From CAG-873 sp910578365 (GTDB taxonomy: Bacteria; Bacteroidota; Bacteroidia; Bacteroidales; Muribaculaceae): 64,000 nt of DNA. This document shows, in pieces, positions 26,650 to 35,891 of the stretch (its first letter is position 1; every line of letters starts with the position of its first letter). Made by a program: the position numbers and the translations under genes. A model generated the notes under the pieces. The model ran no database searches. It saw only the letters and a list, made by a program, of their open reading frames with translations, and had not been told where the DNA came from. The stretch covers positions 3,100,001 through 3,164,000 of the forward strand of contig OX620685.1 of NCBI GenBank assembly GCA_951635545.1, read 5' to 3'.

Positions 26650-26705
26650 AAAACAATAAAATATCTGAATATCAATTAATTAATTAATTTATCAAAAATT
26701 TTGTA

Positions 26706-26713
26706 CAAAGTTA
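26706..26713 (-). promoter_or_regulatory. -7 box of the AspT/YidE-type transporter gene
   Basis: TAACTTTG on the minus strand, giving a leader of about 52 bases that includes an AATT-repeat tract (26674-26690). No good -33 box is seen. Confidence 0.5.
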
Positions 26714-26766
26714 GCTAAAATTTTGCATATATTAGCTATGTATACCTACAAATTCCGCCTCACAAT

Positions 26767-26944
26767 CACGGCTCTTTCATTTAAAAATGCTTGGAATTTT
26801 CAAAGTGCATGACTTATAGTTAGTTAAAAGCCATTAACCCTTTTATCCAAAATGAGATTAATACAGCCATTGCGAAACTGCTACATATAACTACTTGATT
26901 AACAGTGGCGCATTGTAGCATCAAAGTTAAATGAAAGAGCCGTG
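26767..26944. mobile_element. MITE-like non-coding element, 178 bp
   Basis: Perfect 18-bp terminal inverted repeats CACGGCTCTTTCATTTAA (26767-26784) and its complement (26927-26944) are directly flanked by a 9-bp direct repeat CCTCACAAT (26758-26766 and 26945-26953). The interior has no credible reading frame. Repeats plus target duplication are the definition of a miniature inverted-repeat element mobilised in trans. The repeats do not match the IS4 or IS630 ends in this window, so the transposase must be elsewhere. It occupies about half of the 344-base gap between the AspT-type and PorE-like genes; the rest of the gap holds only the AspT promoter box and AT-rich sequence. Confidence 0.85.
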
Positions 26945-26993
26945 CCTCACAATATTTCGGAGTGTCGTACGTTACATATTATAATATATATTC

Positions 26994-28976
26994 ATGCCAA
27001 TGTATCCACGATTTTTCAAAGCAGCCGTCGTGCTGCTTGCCTGCGGCATTTTAGCAGTGTCATGCGGCGGTCCGAAAATAGCGACTGCCGACGAGCAGAT
27101 GGCCCGCGGCGAGTTTTTCGACGCGGCTAATACTTATCGCAAACTTTACAATAAATATAAAAAGGCTGACGAAAGGGCGCTTCGTGGCGAGATTGCCCTC
27201 AAGATGGCCCAATGCTATTCGCGAATCAACATGACGGCGAAGGCTTCGGCGGCATATCAGAATGCAATTAGATACGGCGCCGCCGACTCGTCGACCACTC
27301 TGCAGCTGGCGCGCAGCCTGCACACCGAGGGCAAATATGCCGCCGCTGCCAAGGCTTACAACGACTATCTGGCTCATGACCCGAACAGCGATATAGCAAA
27401 AATAGGCCTTATCGGTGCGCGCATGGCGGCTGACAAGGAGCATGGCAAGACCCGATATGTGGTCAAGAACGCCAAACTGTTCAATTCGCGCCGAGCCGAC
27501 TTCGCCCCGATGTTTTTCGATGCCTCGCACGACCAGCTTTACTTCACCACAACCAACGAGAAAGTGAACGGCACAAAACGCTCCGAAATCACCGGCATGA
27601 AAAAGAGCGATATATGGCGCGCGACCAAAAACGAGCGTGGCGAATGGAACCGGCCCGAAGCGGTGGAAGGCGAACTCAACAGCGAGCTCGACGAAGGAAT
27701 TGTGAGCTTTTCGCCCGACGGCTCGACCATGTATCTCACCAAAGCCCGCAGGGAACTAAATGCCAATACCGGCGTGGAAATATATACCTCGCAACGCAGC
27801 GATGCCAAATGGAGCGCTCCGGTAAAGTTGGAAATCACTGCCGACACTCTATCGAGCTATGGACATCCGGCGGTTTCGCCCGACGGCAACTGGCTGTACT
27901 TTACCAGCGACATGCCCGGCGGAAGCGGTGGCCGCGATATATGGCGAATCAACCTCAAGGAGCGTGTCGGTTCGCTGGAAAATCTTGGCGAGTGGATAAA
28001 CACTCCCGGCGATGAGATGTTCCCTTATGTGCGTACCGATTCGGTACTGTATTTTGCCTCCGACGGCCATCCCGGTTACGGCGGCCTTGACATTTTCCGT
28101 GCCGAACTGACCAAATCGGGTGGCTGGAGTGTCACCAACATGGGTCGTCCCATAAACTCGGCTGGCGATGATTTCGGCATTACCTTCGGCGAAGGCGAGA
28201 GTGGTTTTTTCAGCAGCAATCGTGGCGACGGCAAGGGTTATGACCATATATATTCATTTGAACTGCCTGATTTGAAAATCATAATCAGCGGCTGGGTTGT
28301 AGACAAAGACGACGAACCTGTGCCAAATGCCATAATACGAATTGTAGGCAACGACGGAAGTAACCAGAAGCAAGTAGCAAAAACCGATGGCTCGTTCTCG
28401 TTCCCGCTTCAGCGCGGGGTAAGCTATGTGATGCTGGCCGGAGCAAAAGGATACCTTAACCAGAAGCAGGAGTTCACTGCCGATGACGCCGAGGAAGACG
28501 CTGAGTACGGCGTGGACTTTGTGCTGGCGTCAATCAACAAGCCTCAGGTTGTCGACAATATATTTTACGACTTCGACAAGGCCACTCTGCGCCCGGAATC
28601 GAAACAGTCCCTCGATGAACTGGCCCAGGTGCTGCGCGACAATCCGAACGTTACCATCGAGATGGCTTCGCACACCGACCGTAAAGGCAGCGATGAATAC
28701 AATCTGAACCTGTCGAGCCGCCGTGCACAGTCGGTTATCGAATATCTGATTTCGGTAGGTATAGCCTCCGACCGACTGCAGTCGCAGGGGTATGGCGAAT
28801 CGCGCCCCAAGATGGTTACAAAACGCATCAACAAAGAATATCCGCAGTTCGACGAAGGAGTAACCTTATCGGAAGACTTTATTCTGACTCTTTCGCCTGA
28901 AGATCAGGAGGCCGCCGACCAGATAAACCGGCGCACCGAATTCCAGGTACTTTCAATTGACTACCAGATGTACTGA
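26994..28976 (+). CDS. OmpA-family lipoprotein with TPR and PD40 repeats (PorE-like)
   Basis: Predicted outer-membrane lipoprotein that binds peptidoglycan. Order of parts in 660 residues: lipoprotein signal with lipobox VSC (near residue 23); TPR-like helical repeats ~30-140; a beta-propeller of PD40-type repeats ~155-420 (FAPMFFDASHDQLYF, GIVSFSPDGSTMYL, HPAVSPDGNWLYFTSD, FPYVRTDSVLYFASDG); a carboxypeptidase-regulatory-like domain ~425-510 (GWVVDKDDEPVPNAII); and an OmpA C-terminal domain ~520-650 with YDFDKATLRPES and ASHTDRKGSDEYNLNLSSRRA. This is the layout of Porphyromonas PorE, linked to the type IX secretion system. Two bases separate it from the GSCFA gene. Confidence 0.87.
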   Translation: MPMYPRFFKAAVVLLACGILAVSCGGPKIATADEQMARGEFFDAANTYRKLYNKYKKADERALRGEIALKMAQCYSRINMTAKASAAYQNAIRYGAADSSTTLQLARSLHTEGKYAAAAKAYNDYLAHDPNSDIAKIGLIGARMAADKEHGKTRYVVKNAKLFNSRRADFAPMFFDASHDQLYFTTTNEKVNGTKRSEITGMKKSDIWRATKNERGEWNRPEAVEGELNSELDEGIVSFSPDGSTMYLTKARRELNANTGVEIYTSQRSDAKWSAPVKLEITADTLSSYGHPAVSPDGNWLYFTSDMPGGSGGRDIWRINLKERVGSLENLGEWINTPGDEMFPYVRTDSVLYFASDGHPGYGGLDIFRAELTKSGGWSVTNMGRPINSAGDDFGITFGEGESGFFSSNRGDGKGYDHIYSFELPDLKIIISGWVVDKDDEPVPNAIIRIVGNDGSNQKQVAKTDGSFSFPLQRGVSYVMLAGAKGYLNQKQEFTADDAEEDAEYGVDFVLASINKPQVVDNIFYDFDKATLRPESKQSLDELAQVLRDNPNVTIEMASHTDRKGSDEYNLNLSSRRAQSVIEYLISVGIASDRLQSQGYGESRPKMVTKRINKEYPQFDEGVTLSEDFILTLSPEDQEAADQINRRTEFQVLSIDYQMY

Positions 28977-28978
28977 AA

Positions 28979-29860
28979 ATGAAATTCAGAACCGAAACCG
29001 AACTACCCCGCAGCACACACCGCATTGCCCACGGCGATGGCGGTGTGATGCTGTTAGGCTCATGCTTCAGCGACAACATAGGCCAACGGCTTTGCGACGA
29101 CGGCTTCGATGTATGCCACAACCCTATGGGTTCGCTGTACAACCCCGCATCGTTGCACGCTTTCATCAGCCGACTGCTTTCGATTACCGAATCCGATGGC
29201 TCTGTATCTGAGTCGGCCGAAGCCTATAATGCCTCTGACCTCACCCTCGCAGGCGATGGCCAATGGCATGCTCTCGACTTTCCACTGCGCTACAGCGGCG
29301 ACGATCCCGATGCACTTTTGTGCAGAATAAACACAGAATGCTGTGAGGCAGCCCGGAACTTTGCCCGTGCCCGAACCATAATCATTACTTTCGGCACTGC
29401 CTGGTGCTTCGAGATAATATCGAATGGCAAGGTTGCCGGCAACTGCCATAAACTTCCGGCCTCGGAGTTCGTGCGCCGGCGCATGAATCCTGCCGATATA
29501 ACGGCAATGTGGCAGCCGCTGGTGCATCGCCTGCGCGATATGGGCAAGCACGTTATGGCTACGGTCAGCCCCATCAGGCACCTGGCCGATGGGCTCCACG
29601 GCAATCAGCTCAGTAAAGCAACTCTGTTGCTTGCCGCCGATGCCCTGGAAGGGGTTGAATACTTTCCTGCCTACGAGGCTGTAGTCGACGATTTGCGCGA
29701 CTACCGTTTCTATGCCGATGACCTCAAGCACCCCTCGGCAATGGCCGTGGAGTACATATATAATATATTTTCACAAACATATTTTTCAAAAGAAACCCTC
29801 GAGGAGGCCAGTCGCAGACATGCCGCACGCCTTCGCGAGGCGCACCGACCATTGCTATGA
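28979..29860 (+). CDS. GSCFA domain protein
   Basis: Cytoplasmic protein of 293 residues bearing the family-defining motif LLGSCFSDNIGQRL near residue 25, followed by NPMGSLYNPASL and IITFGTAWCFE. The pattern resembles the SGNH/GDSL hydrolase fold, with GSCFS in the nucleophile position and a late DDLKHPSAMAVEYIY segment in the Asp-His position. The natural substrate is unknown; in Bacteroidetes the gene commonly precedes the murF-alr fusion, as here. It ends overlapping that gene by four bases (ATGA). Confidence 0.85.
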   Translation: MKFRTETELPRSTHRIAHGDGGVMLLGSCFSDNIGQRLCDDGFDVCHNPMGSLYNPASLHAFISRLLSITESDGSVSESAEAYNASDLTLAGDGQWHALDFPLRYSGDDPDALLCRINTECCEAARNFARARTIIITFGTAWCFEIISNGKVAGNCHKLPASEFVRRRMNPADITAMWQPLVHRLRDMGKHVMATVSPIRHLADGLHGNQLSKATLLLAADALEGVEYFPAYEAVVDDLRDYRFYADDLKHPSAMAVEYIYNIFSQTYFSKETLEEASRRHAARLREAHRPLL

Positions 29861-32217
29861 TTTACAATGACGCAAAGTCCGCTTTTGCGGATTTGAAAAA
29901 TCTGACCTTTATGATTAGCGACAGCCGCGCCCTTACCGACCCTGTCCATACTGTGTTCGCCGCTGTCCGCACTGCCACCGGCGACGGCCACCGATATATA
30001 TCCGATATGTACCTGCGTGGAGTCAGAGCATTCATAGTCGAGCATATACCCAACGAACTGGCTGAAGGTGCCTCCGGGCCCGATATTATCTGGCTGGTTG
30101 TACCCGATGTTACGAAGGCTATGCTTAGCCTCGGAGCCATGATGCGCGACAGCCGTTGCCACGGCATCAACATCGCCATTACCGGCAGCCGCGGCAAAAC
30201 GGTGGTGAAAGAACTGATTTATCAGGCATTGTTGAAACTCGAGGACCCGGTGCGAAGCCCCAGAAGCTGGAACAGCCATATTGGCGTGGCCCTGAGCTTG
30301 TGGGAATTCAACTCGCAGCACGACCACAACATTGTGGAGGTGGGCATCGACGGCCCCGGTCAGATACAGCTTTCGATGGAAGCCATCAATCCGCAGATGG
30401 GAATACTCACAAGCATCACCGACATGCACGATTCAGGATTTGAGTCGCGCCAAGAGAAGATTCGCCAGAAACTCAAGCTCTTTGCCGGATGCCGTACCCT
30501 GCTGTACGATGCCTGTTGCCATCCGCAAATCAACGAACTGGTGAAAAACGCCTGTCCGCAGGCTGTGCTTATTCCGGTAAGCTGCTCGCCATATACCCCT
30601 GAACGCATCAACAAGGCACTGGCCAAAGCGGCCCTTCAGGCGCTTGGATATGAACGTCAGGCCGATGAACTGCTGCGCGATGTCGCAGAGGTAAATTCAC
30701 GTATCGACGTGCACGAAGGCCTCAACGACTGCCTGATGCTGTTCGATGCCTTTACTTCCGACCTGCGTTCGCTGCGCGACGCCCTCGACTACATGCGGCG
30801 GCGCACTACCTCCGGCCGTACACTCACCGTAATTCTCGGTGACCTGCAGCACTGGTACGGCCAGGACCTCGACTCGCTCTACCGCCAAGCCAACGACCTG
30901 CTGCACGATTATGGCGTTACGCGCATGATTGCAGTCGGGCCTGAAATTTATCGCCGCCGCGAGATGTTCGACCCGCTGATTGCCAAAGAATTTCTTTATG
31001 ATCCCAGCGAATTTCTGAGCAAATACGACATTGACCGTTTCAACTCCGAGCTCATACTGATAAAGGGTGCGCCCGACAGCGGATTCTCGTGCATAAAGGA
31101 TGTACTTGAATCGCCGCGTCACGACACCATCATGGAAATAAATCTCGATGCCGCTGCCCACAACTTCAACTATTACCGCAGTCTGCTCGCACCCGGCACC
31201 GGACTGATAGCCATGGTAAAGGCCTCTGCATACGGCGTGGGGTCGCTCGAACTGGCCAAGACTCTACAAAGCTGCCGGGCCGCCTATCTGGCGGTAGCGG
31301 TGGCCGACGAAGGCGTGGAATTGCGCCGGGCAGGCATAACAATGCCTATACTGGTGCTCAACCCCATAACCAACAACTACAGCGCCCTGTTCGACCGCCG
31401 GCTTGAACCCACGGTATTTTCGCTCAAAGAGTATTTCACCCTTAAAAACGAGGCACGGCGAAGAGGCATCACCAACTATCCCATACATATCAAACTCGAC
31501 ACCGGCATGCACCGTCTGGGCTTCATCCAGTCGGAACTGCCCGAACTGTGCCGATACCTCAGCGATCCGTCGGTTCTGCGGGTCGAATCGGTATTCTCGC
31601 ATCTGGCCACTGCCGACTGCATTGACATGGACGACTATACCGAGATGCAGCTCAACAACTACGCCTCGATGACCGATCTGATGCTGTCGCTGATGCCCTA
31701 CCCGTTCAAACGCCACATACTCAATACTGCCGGCATAAGCCGATATCCGCAGTATCACTACGACATGGTCCGACTGGGCATAGGCCTGTACGGTGTCGAC
31801 CCTCTGGGCGAGAATCCGGCGCTCGAAACTGTGGCTCGCCTCAGTACCACGGTAATAGCAAAACGCTCCTGGCCTGCCGGCACCACTATTGGCTATGGCA
31901 GACGCGGGCTGCTGAAGCGCGACTCGGTGGTAGCCACCATACCCATAGGCTACGCCGATGGTATCGACCGTCATTTCGGCTGTGGTGCGGCGTCGTTTGC
32001 CGTACGCGGCACCATGTGCCCGACAATAGGCAGCATATGCATGGACCTCTGCATGATAGACGTGACCGATGTCCCGGGCGTGCAGGTAGGCGACGTGGTG
32101 GAAATATTCGGCCCGGCAGCTCCGATACACCGTCTGAGCGATGTTCAAGGCACAATTCCGTATGAAATTTTAACTTCCGTCAGTCCGCGGGTACGCAGGA
32201 TATACTTCCGGGAATAA
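29857..32217 (+). CDS. Bifunctional MurF (UDP-MurNAc-tripeptide:D-Ala-D-Ala ligase) / alanine racemase
   Basis: Two consecutive steps of peptidoglycan precursor supply in one 786-residue chain, a fusion typical of Bacteroidetes. Residues 1 to ~420 are MurF: P-loop IAITGSRGKTVVKE, SWNSHIGVALSLWE and NIVEVGIDGPGQI. Residues ~425-786 are alanine racemase: EINLDAAAHNFNYYRS, the PLP lysine K455 in MVKASAYGVGS, HIKLDTGMHRLGF, the catalytic tyrosine motif IPIGYADGIDR and GSICMDLCMIDVTD. The start overlaps the GSCFA stop. The N-terminal substrate-binding domain of MurF looks short, so activity of that half rests on the P-loop and family context. Confidence 0.92.
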   Translation: MIYNDAKSAFADLKNLTFMISDSRALTDPVHTVFAAVRTATGDGHRYISDMYLRGVRAFIVEHIPNELAEGASGPDIIWLVVPDVTKAMLSLGAMMRDSRCHGINIAITGSRGKTVVKELIYQALLKLEDPVRSPRSWNSHIGVALSLWEFNSQHDHNIVEVGIDGPGQIQLSMEAINPQMGILTSITDMHDSGFESRQEKIRQKLKLFAGCRTLLYDACCHPQINELVKNACPQAVLIPVSCSPYTPERINKALAKAALQALGYERQADELLRDVAEVNSRIDVHEGLNDCLMLFDAFTSDLRSLRDALDYMRRRTTSGRTLTVILGDLQHWYGQDLDSLYRQANDLLHDYGVTRMIAVGPEIYRRREMFDPLIAKEFLYDPSEFLSKYDIDRFNSELILIKGAPDSGFSCIKDVLESPRHDTIMEINLDAAAHNFNYYRSLLAPGTGLIAMVKASAYGVGSLELAKTLQSCRAAYLAVAVADEGVELRRAGITMPILVLNPITNNYSALFDRRLEPTVFSLKEYFTLKNEARRRGITNYPIHIKLDTGMHRLGFIQSELPELCRYLSDPSVLRVESVFSHLATADCIDMDDYTEMQLNNYASMTDLMLSLMPYPFKRHILNTAGISRYPQYHYDMVRLGIGLYGVDPLGENPALETVARLSTTVIAKRSWPAGTTIGYGRRGLLKRDSVVATIPIGYADGIDRHFGCGAASFAVRGTMCPTIGSICMDLCMIDVTDVPGVQVGDVVEIFGPAAPIHRLSDVQGTIPYEILTSVSPRVRRIYFRE

Positions 32218-32228
32218 GATTTTTTTGC

Positions 32229-32236
32229 TAACTTTG
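32229..32236 (+). promoter_or_regulatory. -7 box of dnaB
   Basis: TAACTTTG, 22 bases before the dnaB ATG; the -33 region is not recognisable. Confidence 0.5.
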
Positions 32237-32258
32237 CCGTTCACTAAAAGAACCAACC

Positions 32259-33806
32259 ATGCCGGAACAACAAAAATATACTCCGCGGGCTCCAAAAATG
32301 GCGACAGCCTCGAATATAGGCGATATCGACGGGCGAAAAGCTCCGCGCGATACCGTGTTCGAGGCCGCCGTACTCGGCGCCTTGATGCTCGAGAAGGATG
32401 CCTATACAACAGTATGCGACATTCTCAAGCCCGAGTGTTTTTATGAACCAAACTATCAGAAAATATACGAGGCCATCCAGGCTCTGGGCGTAAGCCAGCG
32501 CCCCATCGACGTGCTGTCGGTTACGCAGCAGTTGCGCCTCAATGGCACTCTCGACGAAGTCGGGGGGCCGGTGGCTGTGGTAAACCTCTCAACCACGGTA
32601 AACTCGGCGGCCAACGTGGAATACCACGCCCGGATTGTGGCTCAGAAGTACCTCGCTCGCGAGCTTATTGCCTTTACTTCGAATATTCAGAGTAAGGCTT
32701 TCGACGAAAGCAACGACGTCGACGATTTGCTTCAGGAAGCTGAAGGTCGTCTGTTCGAGATTTCGCAGCGCAATGTCAAGCGCGATGTGGTACAAATCGA
32801 CCCCGTGGTGGATCAGGCTCTTAAACAGATTGAAGCCGCGGCTAACCGTTCGTCGGGTCTGAGCGGACTCGAAACCGGCTTCCACGAACTCGACAAACTG
32901 ACTTCCGGCTGGCAGAATTCCGACCTTATCATCGTGGCGGCACGTCCGGCAATGGGCAAGACTGCTTTTGTGCTGTCCATGGCTAAGAACATGGCTGTTA
33001 ACTATAATATCCCAGTGGCCATATTCTCGCTCGAAATGAGTAATATTCAGCTTGTGAACCGTCTGATTTCGAACGTGTGTGAGATCGAAGGCGGAAAAAT
33101 CAAGAGCGGAAATCTCGACTCGCTCGAATGGGAGAAACTATCGTCACGTTCAAAGCAGCTCAACGGTGTGCCACTGTACATTGACGATACCGCATCGCTG
33201 TCGGTGTTCGAACTTCGAACTAAAGCCCGGCGTCTGGTGCGCGAACACAACGTCAAAATCATAATCATCGACTACCTTCAGCTGATGAACGCATCAGGCA
33301 TGAAGTTCGGCAGCCGCGAGCAGGAGGTTAGTATGATATCCCGCTCGGTCAAGCAGCTGGCCAAGGAACTGAACATTCCTATTATAGCGCTGTCGCAGCT
33401 TAGCCGTGCCATTGAATCGCGAGGCGACAACAAACGTCCGCAGCTGAGCGACCTTCGTGAATCGGGTGCGATTGAACAGGATGCCGACATTGTATGCTTC
33501 ATTCACCGTCCGGAATATTATATACACGCCGATACCGATGCGAGCGGCAAGGATATCCGAGGTTTGGCCGAATTTATCGTGGCCAAACACCGTAGCGGTA
33601 AGGTCGATGATGTGCAGATGCGCTTCCGCGCTCCTTTCGCCAGGTTCGAGAACTGGTCGTCGGACGTGAACATCGGTATGGCCATACAAGGTTCGCGTCT
33701 GAACCAGCCCGACGGAGGCAACGCTCCTATGCCGCAAAGCGACCCGCTGTCAGGCGGTACTGTTGATATATCGCCCGCGTCCCCCAACGAAAATCTCCCC
33801 TTCTGA
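32259..33806 (+). CDS. dnaB: Replicative DNA helicase DnaB
   Basis: Hexameric 5'-3' helicase of the replication fork. The N-terminal domain (residues ~25-130, EAAVLGALMLEKDAYTTV) interacts with primase. The RecA-like C-terminal domain contains GLETGFHELDKLTSGW, Walker A AARPAMGKTAF, Walker B IIIIDYLQLM, the sensor segment IPIIALSQLSRAIESR and LRESGAIEQDADIV. Length 515 residues, with no intein. A proline-, serine- and asparagine-rich tail of ~40 residues follows the core. ispE starts two bases after its stop. The matching primase, DnaG, is encoded 18 kb downstream. Confidence 0.96.
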   Translation: MPEQQKYTPRAPKMATASNIGDIDGRKAPRDTVFEAAVLGALMLEKDAYTTVCDILKPECFYEPNYQKIYEAIQALGVSQRPIDVLSVTQQLRLNGTLDEVGGPVAVVNLSTTVNSAANVEYHARIVAQKYLARELIAFTSNIQSKAFDESNDVDDLLQEAEGRLFEISQRNVKRDVVQIDPVVDQALKQIEAAANRSSGLSGLETGFHELDKLTSGWQNSDLIIVAARPAMGKTAFVLSMAKNMAVNYNIPVAIFSLEMSNIQLVNRLISNVCEIEGGKIKSGNLDSLEWEKLSSRSKQLNGVPLYIDDTASLSVFELRTKARRLVREHNVKIIIIDYLQLMNASGMKFGSREQEVSMISRSVKQLAKELNIPIIALSQLSRAIESRGDNKRPQLSDLRESGAIEQDADIVCFIHRPEYYIHADTDASGKDIRGLAEFIVAKHRSGKVDDVQMRFRAPFARFENWSSDVNIGMAIQGSRLNQPDGGNAPMPQSDPLSGGTVDISPASPNENLPF

Positions 33807-33807
33807 T

Positions 33808-34623
33808 ATGGTTGTATTTCCGCAATGTAAAATCAATCTCGGCCTGTATATCGAGCGCCGGCGCCCGGACGGCTATCACGACATAGCCACAGTGATGCTG
33901 CCTGTAGGCTGGACCGATGTACTCGAAGTGCTTCCCGGCGAAACCGACGATGTCCGCCTTTTCTGCTACGGGCGTCCGGTTGACTGTCCGCCGGAAAAGA
34001 ATCTTGTAGTAAAGGCTTACCGCGCTCTTGCCGCGGATTTAGGCGAATTGCCTCCGGTAGATATACATCTTGAAAAGATTGTGCCGGACGGAGCCGGACT
34101 TGGCGGAGGCTCGGCAGATGCCGCAGCCACCCTCATGGCCGTCAACGAACTTTTCGGATTGGGTCTGGGCAAGGAGCGTCTTGCAGCTGTAGCGGCACGT
34201 ATAGGTGCCGACTGTCCGCTGTTTGTGTATAACCGCCCTATGCTTGCCACCGGTACAGGTACTACCCTTACGCCGATTGATGTGGACTTGAACAGTTATA
34301 CTCTGCTGATAGCCAAGCCCCGAGGCTGCGCTGTTTCGACAGCTCAGGCGTATGCCGGAGTTCGTCCGTCGGGGCCGGCGCCCGATTTGAACGCGATACT
34401 CGGTAGCGGTATCGGCAGCTGGCGCGATACTCTTGTAAACGAATTCGAGCACGGAGTTTTTGCTGCGGCTCCCCGTATAGCCGAGGTCAAAGCGGCCATG
34501 TATGACGCAGGGGCAGTGTACTCGGCCATGAGCGGAAGCGGTGCGGCTGTTTTCGGTATTTTTGACAGCAGGGAAAAGGCTGAGGCTCTTAGCCTGCCTG
34601 ACTGCGACGTATACATACAATAA
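33808..34623 (+). CDS. ispE: 4-diphosphocytidyl-2-C-methyl-D-erythritol kinase
   Basis: Fourth step of the MEP isoprenoid pathway: ATP-dependent phosphorylation of CDP-methylerythritol. The GHMP-kinase hallmarks are visible: CKINLGLYIERRRPDGYHDI at the N-terminus, the ATP loop VPDGAGLGGGSADAAATL and the C-terminal SAMSGSGAAVFGIFD. Length 271 residues from the ATG at 33808, two bases after the dnaB stop; the same frame continues upstream into dnaB and a longer start would overlap it without homology. It ends at an exceptionally long hairpin. Confidence 0.93.
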   Translation: MVVFPQCKINLGLYIERRRPDGYHDIATVMLPVGWTDVLEVLPGETDDVRLFCYGRPVDCPPEKNLVVKAYRALAADLGELPPVDIHLEKIVPDGAGLGGGSADAAATLMAVNELFGLGLGKERLAAVAARIGADCPLFVYNRPMLATGTGTTLTPIDVDLNSYTLLIAKPRGCAVSTAQAYAGVRPSGPAPDLNAILGSGIGSWRDTLVNEFEHGVFAAAPRIAEVKAAMYDAGAVYSAMSGSGAAVFGIFDSREKAEALSLPDCDVYIQ

Positions 34624-34629
34624 GGTTTT

Positions 34630-34692
34630 ATACATACACCCGGCGCCAGACTACGATATAGCAGTCTGGCGCCGGGTGTATGTATTCTTTTT
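34630..34692 (+). terminator. Terminator with a 23-bp perfect stem between ispE and dnaJ
   Basis: Arms 34630-34652 and 34663-34685 are perfect complements over a 10-base loop, followed by TCTTTTT. The T-run is on the ispE side and abuts the stop codon of convergent dnaJ. The stem is about twice as long as is usual. Confidence 0.88.
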
Positions 34693-35869
34693 ACTCGAAA
34701 ATGTGTTTGAGCTTCGAGAATATGCGTTGCTTTTCAGCTTCGGTAGGAGTGATATTGGGCGAGCCTTTGAGAGTTTCGATTGCCTGACGCTCGCTGTCGC
34801 TGAGATTCTCGGGAATGTATACCATCACGTTGATAAGTTCGTCGCCTGTGCCTGAACTTTCCTGCGATGGCAGACCTTTGCCTCTGAGTCGGAGCACCTT
34901 GCCGGGTTGTGTGCCGGCAGCGATTTTCAGCCTTGCGCGGCCGCTGATGGTGGGCACTTCGACACTTCCGCCGAGTATGGCTGTAGGCAGGTCGAGCATC
35001 AGATTATATATCACATCGTTGCCATCGCGAATCAGTTCGGGATGCTTAACTTCCTCAATCACAACCAGCAGGTCGCCGTTCACGCCGCCACGGCGCGGAG
35101 CGTTGCCCTTGCCGCGTACTGTCAGTATCATGCCGTCGGATACACCTGCGGGAATATGGAACGAAATCTGCTGGTCTTTACGCTGTATGCCCTCGCCGTT
35201 GCAATAAGAGCAGCGCTCGGTGATGGTCTTGCCCGAGCCTTCACATTCCGGACATATTACCTGCGACTGCATAGCACCGAAAATCGAGTTCTGCACCTGG
35301 GTAATCGAACCGGTACCGTGGCAGGTATTACAGGTAGCGAATGCCACTCCGTCTTTGGCTCCGGTGCCGTTGCAGTGTTCACACTTAACGTAAGTAGGAA
35401 TCTTCAGTGTCTTGTCCACACCCTTTGCGATATCCTCAAGCGACATTTTCACACGTATGCGCAGGTCGGTGCCTCGGCGCTGACGGGCACGGGCGTGAGT
35501 ACGGCCTCCTGTGGCACCGCCGAATCCGCCGCCCATATCCATATGGCCGCCGAATATATCGCCGAACATGGAGAAGATGTCGTCCATCGACATACCTCCG
35601 CCACCGAAACCGTAGCTGCCGCCACCGCCCGGGAATCCCTGCGGACCCATATTGTGACCGAACTGGTCGTAGCGCTGACGCTTTTCGTCGTTGGAAAGCA
35701 CATCGTATGCCTCGGCAGCCTCCTTGAATTTCTCTTCGGCCGCCTTATCGCCCGGGTTTTTATCAGGATGATATTTTATGGCCATCTTTCGATAGGCCTT
35801 TTTTATTTCGTCGGCGGTGGCGTTTTTTGTCACGCCGAGAACTTCGTAGTAATCTCGTTTTTCGCTCAT
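34691..35869 (-). CDS. dnaJ: Chaperone DnaJ (Hsp40)
   Basis: Co-chaperone that stimulates DnaK ATPase and binds unfolded proteins. Parts in order: J domain with the HPD motif (IKYHPDKNPG), a Gly/Phe-rich linker (~80-120, GFPGGGGSYGFGGGG), four zinc-binding CxxCxGxG repeats (CEHCNGTG, CNTCHGTG, CPECEGSG, CSYCNGEG) and C-terminal substrate-binding beta domains. Length 392 residues, standard. It lies 22 bases downstream of grpE on the minus strand; dnaK is not in the window. Confidence 0.96.
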   Translation of the reverse strand: MSEKRDYYEVLGVTKNATADEIKKAYRKMAIKYHPDKNPGDKAAEEKFKEAAEAYDVLSNDEKRQRYDQFGHNMGPQGFPGGGGSYGFGGGGMSMDDIFSMFGDIFGGHMDMGGGFGGATGGRTHARARQRRGTDLRIRVKMSLEDIAKGVDKTLKIPTYVKCEHCNGTGAKDGVAFATCNTCHGTGSITQVQNSIFGAMQSQVICPECEGSGKTITERCSYCNGEGIQRKDQQISFHIPAGVSDGMILTVRGKGNAPRRGGVNGDLLVVIEEVKHPELIRDGNDVIYNLMLDLPTAILGGSVEVPTISGRARLKIAAGTQPGKVLRLRGKGLPSQESSGTGDELINVMVYIPENLSDSERQAIETLKGSPNITPTEAEKQRIFSKLKHIFE

Positions 35870-35891
35870 GTCAGCCGTGATGTAGAAATTA

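Noticed and set aside
26674..26690. AATT tetranucleotide run in the AspT-type gene leader
   Set aside because: Short and within AT-rich sequence; not clearly different from background composition.
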